Shown: in pieces, positions 7,995-11,520 of the stretch
Layout: each line of letters starts with the position of its first letter
How positions within the stretch are numbered: position 1 is the first letter of the stretch
From: JAHFQJ01 sp046050125
GTDB lineage: Bacteria > Pseudomonadota > Gammaproteobacteria > Burkholderiales > Burkholderiaceae
Direction of reading: 5' to 3'
Assembly (NCBI GenBank): GCA_046050125.1
Contig: JBJOQB010000081.1
Span: 1 to 11,520 of the forward strand
Length of the DNA stretch: 11,520 nt
Notes under the pieces: generated by a model
Seen by the model: the letters and a program-made list of their open reading frames with translations, nothing else
What the model was told of the DNA's origin: nothing
Database searches by the model: none
Program-made: the position numbers and the translations under genes

Positions 7995-8052
7995 TATGTG
8001 AGAATAAAAATATTTGACCCACCAAAACCCATATCCAAGCTACTTAAATGTG

Positions 8053-8112
8053 TTTAGGCGAGCGTCGTTGAATTGAGCCTAACAAAATAAATTTTGCTGC
8101 AACGCTCCTCAT
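8053..8112 (-). promoter_or_regulatory. S-adenosylhomocysteine (SAH) riboswitch
   Basis: The minus-strand leader of ahcY reads GAGGAGCGTTGCAGC, an A/T-rich loop, TTAGGCTCA, then ACGACGCTCGCCT. These are the conserved blocks of the SAH aptamer in the right order. GAGCGT (8107-8102) pairs with ACGCTC (8065-8060) to close P1, and the central GGCTC block is the conserved ligand-pocket/pseudoknot segment. It is much more G+C-rich than its surroundings and lies about 100 nt upstream of the gene that degrades SAH. In known examples SAH binding turns expression on. A predicted transcription start near 8118 places the aptamer at the very 5' end of the mRNA. Confidence 0.93.
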
Positions 8113-8124
8113 GATTGAAGAAAA

Positions 8125-8133
8125 ATTATAGCA
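8125..8133 (-). promoter_or_regulatory. Extended -10 promoter of ahcY
   Basis: Minus-strand TGCTATAAT is a perfect extended -10. No good -35 lies at 17 nt, which extended -10 promoters tolerate. The start predicted about seven bases downstream (near 8118) is just before the riboswitch aptamer, which supports both calls. Confidence 0.65.
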
Positions 8134-8207
8134 TAATATTTTTATTAGTAAAATCAAAATATTAATATACAATTAATATATGTATTTAATTTTTAAAGAA
8201 TATTTAT

Positions 8208-9266
8208 ATGTCTAAATCCCTACGCCTATCTGAAAAATGGTTTAACCGTGGTTTATGGTTAATTGCATTCGTATTTGCTAGCTTTTTAATTGGGCTAGGC
8301 TCAACCTTGGTTAGTAATTTACCTAAAGTTGAAAAATCCTATACTATTGATAATTTCATGAGTTCTAATGATATCATCACTAAGCAATCATTATCAGAAA
8401 AATTAAGAAAAAATGAAGATATTATCAAAAATATATCTGATGAAGCTGAAAAAAGTAGGCTAAACTTAAAGGTAGCTAGTGAAAATTATAATACAGAATA
8501 TCAAACCTATCAAAACTGGTTACAAACGAATCGCACGACTAAATATGCAAATTATGATAAAGACTTAATTGAAAGAACAAATAAATTAAATGATACAAAA
8601 ACAAAACAAAGGCAAGCAAAAAGGATACTAGAAGAGCAAGACAGAGAATTAATCTCAATTCATCAAGAAAATAATAAATTCAGAACACAAATTAATAGCA
8701 TTGAAAATGATGCAAGACGCAAATTACAACTTGAAAATGAAAATCAATTATTACGAGTTTTTATTTACAGATTATTACTTACATTGCCTTTACTTGCTTT
8801 AAGTGTATGGCTCTTTGCAAAAAAACGTAAAACTACTTACTGGCCATTTGTATGGGGTTTTATATTATTTGCTTTATTTACATTTTTTGTTGAATTAGTG
8901 CCTTATTTGCCAAGTTATGGTGGGTTTGTTCGCTACATTGTCGGAATTGTAATTACTGTTTTTGCTGGAAAATATATTATTAAAGCTTTGAATGATTATT
9001 TAGAAAGACAGAAATCTGTAGAAAAATTACCCGAACAAGAACGTAAAAAAGATTTAAGTTATGATTTGGCTTTAGATAGAATGAATAAAAACATTTGTCC
9101 AAGCTGTGAAAGAAGTTTTGCAAATTTGCTGGAAGGTGATTTTTGCCAACATTGTGGAATTGGCTTATTTAATAATTGTAATTGTTGTAACAAACGAAAG
9201 AATGCTTTTGTAAATTACTGTTTTGGCTGCGGTAATGATAATAATGTAAATTTAAAAGATAAGTGA
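8208..9266 (+). CDS. Four-helix membrane protein with C-terminal zinc ribbons
   Basis: This 352-residue protein has no function I can name. Its N-terminus is basic and amphipathic, followed by a membrane helix at about 15-34. A long Lys/Glu/Gln-rich segment at 60-182, with heptad-like hydrophobics, is a predicted coiled coil. Three further hydrophobic helices lie near 186-204, 212-231 and 240-259. The C-terminal 60 residues carry CPSC (297-300), CQHCG (313-317), CNCC (324-327) and CFGCG (338-342), the spacing of two tandem zinc ribbons. Charge distribution suggests a cytoplasmic N-terminus, a periplasmic coiled coil and cytoplasmic zinc ribbons, so it could link envelope and cytoplasm. A weak AAAGAA ribosome site precedes the ATG. 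It is divergent from ahcY and ends in a stem-loop. Confidence 0.85.
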   Translation: MSKSLRLSEKWFNRGLWLIAFVFASFLIGLGSTLVSNLPKVEKSYTIDNFMSSNDIITKQSLSEKLRKNEDIIKNISDEAEKSRLNLKVASENYNTEYQTYQNWLQTNRTTKYANYDKDLIERTNKLNDTKTKQRQAKRILEEQDRELISIHQENNKFRTQINSIENDARRKLQLENENQLLRVFIYRLLLTLPLLALSVWLFAKKRKTTYWPFVWGFILFALFTFFVELVPYLPSYGGFVRYIVGIVITVFAGKYIIKALNDYLERQKSVEKLPEQERKKDLSYDLALDRMNKNICPSCERSFANLLEGDFCQHCGIGLFNNCNCCNKRKNAFVNYCFGCGNDNNVNLKDK

Positions 9267-9285
9267 TAATTAATATAATTCTTTC

Positions 9286-9318
9286 TTCCCATAATTTATA
9301 TGCAAATATTTATGGGAA
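9286..9318 (+). terminator. Stem-loop after the zinc-ribbon membrane protein gene
   Basis: A perfect 9-bp stem (TTCCCATAA at 9286-9294 with TTATGGGAA at 9310-9318) with a 15-nt loop begins 20 nt past the stop. It lies between convergent genes, and no strong U-tract follows on the plus strand. It is probably a terminator or mRNA 3'-end stabiliser, possibly acting in both directions. Confidence 0.5.
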
Positions 9319-9410
9319 AATTGCCCTACATTAGCAGGAGTATACATGGATATATCCATATAGATATATCTTCAAAGATTATATGTTTAATTTAAGCTAA
9401 TCTAAGCTAT

Positions 9411-10391
9411 TTACTTTAGTAAATCTTTGCGTTTCTGTTTTTCTTCTCCCATTTTAAATGTTGAATTATGCTTTAAAGATGCAAACCTAAACCAAGGGCT
9501 GGTATCTCCTGCAATTCCTTTAATATAACCCCAACTTAAATGCTCTTTAATATCATGAATTGTTACATTAATATTAGTGCATGATAATCTTGATTTTGCC
9601 AAATTAAATATGCTTTGTTTGGCTCTACCATTACCACCATGGCAATGCGAAAGAATAGTATAATTTCTATGTTTATTTTCAATTTCTGCGAGTGGTTGAT
9701 ATTCTACTAAAGAATGGTCAGATGATGGCATTAGTAAAAATTTTGCACCTACTTCTTCTACAATTTCTTTTTCTGTTTTTACTTCTAATGGAAATTTTAA
9801 AGTAATTTCATCAGGAGTATGTTTAATTTTATCTAATGCTTTTGTAGCTTTTTCTATTTGAGGTTGAGTTAAGTTTGGTTGTGCTAAATATGTTGTAAGG
9901 TCTTTTTTACTAAAAAATTCTCTAGTTTTTATGCTAACTTGTTTATCATCTCTAGGTTGAGAAAATAATATAAAATCTTTAATTTCTTGTTCTGTTTGCT
10001 CTTGAATTTGACTAGCAGTTAAATGTAAATTTGATTGGTCAAAATTTTCTGCTGCAAGTACAGAAACCGAATGCCATTTATTTGAACCTTGCTCACGAAT
10101 GTAAGCATGGGTTTCTCTACGGTTACTAATTACAAGTATTGGTTTACCTTTATATTTAGCTATAATTTCATATAGTTTATGCGGTAAAAATTGACTAGCA
10201 CCAATTAAATTAAGTTTAGGAAATTCAACTAAATTCCCACCATCACCTTTTATATTATCAAAAACTAAGCAAGCTGGATTATTTAATTTAGGATTTTGGT
10301 TTAAGTTTTGATATTGAGGTAATAGCTTTTGTTCTGCATGGTAAAATGAAATGCTATGTTTTGGTTTATCTGAACCTTTGACAATTATCAT
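9411..10391 (-). CDS. PTP-like phytase-family phosphatase, effector candidate
   Basis: The 326-residue product carries the cysteine-phosphatase P-loop HCHGGNGR (C250 to R256, the CX5R motif). About 25 residues earlier PSSDH (D225) fits the general-acid loop seen as DH in PTP-like phytases. Near residues 65-100, SQFLPHKLYEII, then PILVISNRRETHAYI, parallels the family's SxQF and DLRxEsHgf blocks, followed by a Trp. I therefore place it with PTP-like inositol polyphosphate phosphatases (phytase/paladin type). Legionella LppA and Xanthomonas XopH are known secreted CX5R phytase-type effectors. No signal peptide is seen; the C-terminus is Glu/Lys-rich. The start is ATG 10391: AAGGAG lies 8 nt upstream, whereas the in-frame TTG at 10397 is only 2 nt from it. 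The usual Thr/Ser after the motif Arg is Ala, so activity needs testing. Confidence 0.7.
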   Translation of the reverse strand: MIIVKGSDKPKHSISFYHAEQKLLPQYQNLNQNPKLNNPACLVFDNIKGDGGNLVEFPKLNLIGASQFLPHKLYEIIAKYKGKPILVISNRRETHAYIREQGSNKWHSVSVLAAENFDQSNLHLTASQIQEQTEQEIKDFILFSQPRDDKQVSIKTREFFSKKDLTTYLAQPNLTQPQIEKATKALDKIKHTPDEITLKFPLEVKTEKEIVEEVGAKFLLMPSSDHSLVEYQPLAEIENKHRNYTILSHCHGGNGRAKQSIFNLAKSRLSCTNINVTIHDIKEHLSWGYIKGIAGDTSPWFRFASLKHNSTFKMGEEKQKRKDLLK

Positions 10392-10399
10392 ATACAATA

Positions 10400-10405
10400 C
10401 TCCTT
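10400..10405 (-). promoter_or_regulatory. Strong ribosome binding site fixing the phosphatase start
   Basis: AAGGAG on the minus strand lies 8 nt before ATG 10391 and only 2 nt before the in-frame TTG at 10397, so it favours the ATG. It is among the strongest Shine-Dalgarno sequences in the window. Confidence 0.8.
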
Positions 10406-10438
10406 AAAATTATAAATAAATTTGTTAAATAAATAAGA

Positions 10439-10477
10439 AATAAAGGTAATACTTAAAATATTATACTTACCTTTATT
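10439..10477 (-). terminator. Putative dapD terminator
   Basis: An 11-bp perfect stem (AATAAAGGTAA with TTACCTTTATT) closes a 17-nt loop, followed on the minus strand by the T-rich TTCTTATTTATTT. It lies 29 nt after the dapD stop, in the 114-bp gap before the phosphatase gene, so the two genes are probably transcribed separately. The stem is A/U-rich and of moderate strength. Confidence 0.6.
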
Positions 10478-10505
10478 TTCTTAATTCATATAAATTAGCT
10501 TAAAA

Positions 10506-11321
10506 CTAATCCCTTAATAAATCATTAATTGCTGTTTTTGCTCTTGTTTGAGCATCAACTCTTTTAACAATTACTGCACAATAAAGGCTATGGCTACCAT
10601 CTTTGCTTGGTAAACTTCCAGGTACTACTACTGAACCTGAAGGAACTCTGCCATAGAAAATTTCGCCAGTTTGTCTGTCATAAATTTTGGTTGATTGCCC
10701 AATGTAAACACCCATTGAAAGCACACTATTTTCTTCAATAATTACGCCTTCTACTACTTCAGACCTTGCACCAATAAAACAATTATCTTCAATAATAACT
10801 GGATTGCCTTGAATTGGTTCTAAAACACCACCAATACCAACACCACCAGATAAATGTACATTTTTACCAATTTGAGCACATGAACCAACAGTAGCCCATG
10901 TATCAACCATGCTTCCCTCATCAACATAAGCACCAATATTTACATAAGAAGGCATAAGCACTACATTTTTAGCAATAAAACTACCTTTACGCACAACGGC
11001 AGGAGGAACTACACGCATACCGCCTTGCACAAAATCTTCATGTGTATAATTAGCAAATTTACTTGGTACTTTATCAAAAAATTGAGTATATCCACCCGCT
11101 GGCATTATTTGATTATCACTTAATCTAAATGATAATAATACAGCTTTTTTTATCCATTGGTTAACAATCCATGTGCCATCTTGCTTTTGAGCTACTCTCA
11201 ACTCACCTTTGTCCAAGCCTGCAATTACTTGATTTACAGCATCTTTAATTTGTACTAAATTTAACGCTGAAAGTTGTTGCCTTTGCTCCCATGCTTGTTC
11301 AATAATATTCTGTAAGTCCAT
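10506..11321 (-). CDS. dapD: Tetrahydrodipicolinate N-succinyltransferase
   Basis: It transfers succinyl from succinyl-CoA to tetrahydrodipicolinate in the succinylase branch of diaminopimelate/lysine synthesis, supplying peptidoglycan cross-links. The length of 271 residues matches E. coli DapD (274). An N-terminal helical domain (1-100) contains QWIKKAVLLSFRL. It is followed by the left-handed beta-helix of hexapeptide repeats from about 105 to 235 (for example SFIAKNVVLMPSYVNIGAYV and EGSMVDTWATVGSCAQIG). D140 and E188 sit where the E. coli catalytic Asp and Glu lie. The C-terminus has the substrate/CoA loop VPSGSVVVPGSLPSKDG. AAGGA is 5-6 nt before the ATG. Retention of this pathway implies the organism makes its own diaminopimelate. 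The gene looks intact. Confidence 0.97.
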   Translation of the reverse strand: MDLQNIIEQAWEQRQQLSALNLVQIKDAVNQVIAGLDKGELRVAQKQDGTWIVNQWIKKAVLLSFRLSDNQIMPAGGYTQFFDKVPSKFANYTHEDFVQGGMRVVPPAVVRKGSFIAKNVVLMPSYVNIGAYVDEGSMVDTWATVGSCAQIGKNVHLSGGVGIGGVLEPIQGNPVIIEDNCFIGARSEVVEGVIIEENSVLSMGVYIGQSTKIYDRQTGEIFYGRVPSGSVVVPGSLPSKDGSHSLYCAVIVKRVDAQTRAKTAINDLLRD

Positions 11322-11347
11322 ATATTTCCTTAGTATTTATACTTAAA

Positions 11348-11353
11348 ATTATA
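11348..11353 (-). promoter_or_regulatory. Putative -10 box of dapD
   Basis: A perfect minus-strand TATAAT lies 26 nt upstream of the dapD ATG. No good -35 hexamer is visible at the expected spacing. One arm of a 9-bp inverted repeat begins immediately upstream, so an activator or repressor site is possible. Confidence 0.45.
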
Positions 11354-11354
11354 A

Positions 11355-11424
11355 TACTGCTTAAAAATTTAAATATAACCATCAAATTTAGATTAGTTTA
11401 TGTCTTTAAATGATATAAGCAGTA
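11355..11424. repeat. 9-bp inverted repeat upstream of dapD
   Basis: TACTGCTTA (11355-11363) and TAAGCAGTA (11416-11424) are perfect inverted copies 52 nt apart, the first abutting the dapD -10. They could be paired operator half-sites or a chance match in AT-rich DNA. The rest of 11322-11520 shows no credible gene. Confidence 0.35.
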
Positions 11425-11520
11425 CAGTTAATATTATTCAACTTGAATACATAATTGATTTGGTAATCAGTTTAAAAAATATTAGCTACTAAATAACTCA
11501 AAAAGAGTTTGGTATTGTGT

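Noticed and set aside
9346..9363. Five-codon frame (ATG to TAG) preceded by AGGAG, overlapping the palindrome ATGGATATATCCAT
   Set aside because: It is too short to call a gene and has no downstream gene on that strand to act as a leader peptide. It could be a remnant start, but nothing supports this.
10392..10397. TTG start for the phosphatase gene
   Set aside because: The AAGGAG site is only 2 nt from the TTG but 8 nt from the ATG at 10391, so the ATG is preferred.
11400..11492. Plus-strand open frame of 30 residues upstream of dapD
   Set aside because: It has no Shine-Dalgarno and no recognisable motif, and its length is expected by chance in AT-rich DNA.
1..11520. CRISPR array, tRNA or rRNA genes, prophage attachment site
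   Set aside because: No regularly spaced repeats, tRNA cloverleaf or rRNA-like segments were seen on either strand, and no integrase or tRNA-end duplication is present.

Overview
The window is AT-rich (about one third G+C by eye) and comes from a Gram-negative proteobacterium, most likely a betaproteobacterium. RppH carries betaproteobacteria-like signatures (MLDRAGYRPNV near the start, RGVYKGQKQIWYLL, and PEFD...DYW...FKRDVY). The divergent proS/rppH pair and the S-adenosylhomocysteine (SAH) riboswitch in front of ahcY also fit that group. The low G+C, a broken manC, a second frameshifted gene and several proteins with host-directed flavour suggest a host-associated or intracellular lifestyle. 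No genus can be named from the sequence.

Layout. At the left edge a transposase-like C-terminal fragment (3-98, +) runs into the 3' end of a truncated manC (90-665, -). Next comes a 480-residue fusion of an HD phosphohydrolase-like domain and a HAD phosphatase-like domain (748-2190, -). An AT-rich divergent spacer separates it from a papain/C39-like cysteine protease candidate (2440-3612, +) and a small unknown gene broken by one extra A in an 8-A run (3677-4130, +). A housekeeping block follows: proS (4179-5918, -), rppH (5995-6471, +) and ahcY (6534-7949, -). The ahcY leader holds a clear SAH riboswitch with a plausible ribosome-binding-site switch. A four-helix membrane protein with cytoplasmic zinc ribbons follows (8208-9266, +). 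The right side has a PTP-like phytase-family phosphatase (9411-10391, -) downstream of dapD (10506-11321, -).

How the genes fit together. ProS, RppH, AhcY and DapD are core functions: translation, RNA turnover, methyl-cycle clearance of SAH, and lysine/peptidoglycan precursor synthesis. Between them lie single accessory genes with hydrolase motifs: HD+HAD, Cys-His papain-like, and a CX5R PTP-like phosphatase. None has a recognisable signal peptide. This pattern resembles effector genes scattered among housekeeping genes in intracellular bacteria, but secretion cannot be shown from the sequence. The best-supported regulatory element is the SAH riboswitch. The most interesting protein leads are the PTP-like phytase homologue and the HD-HAD fusion.
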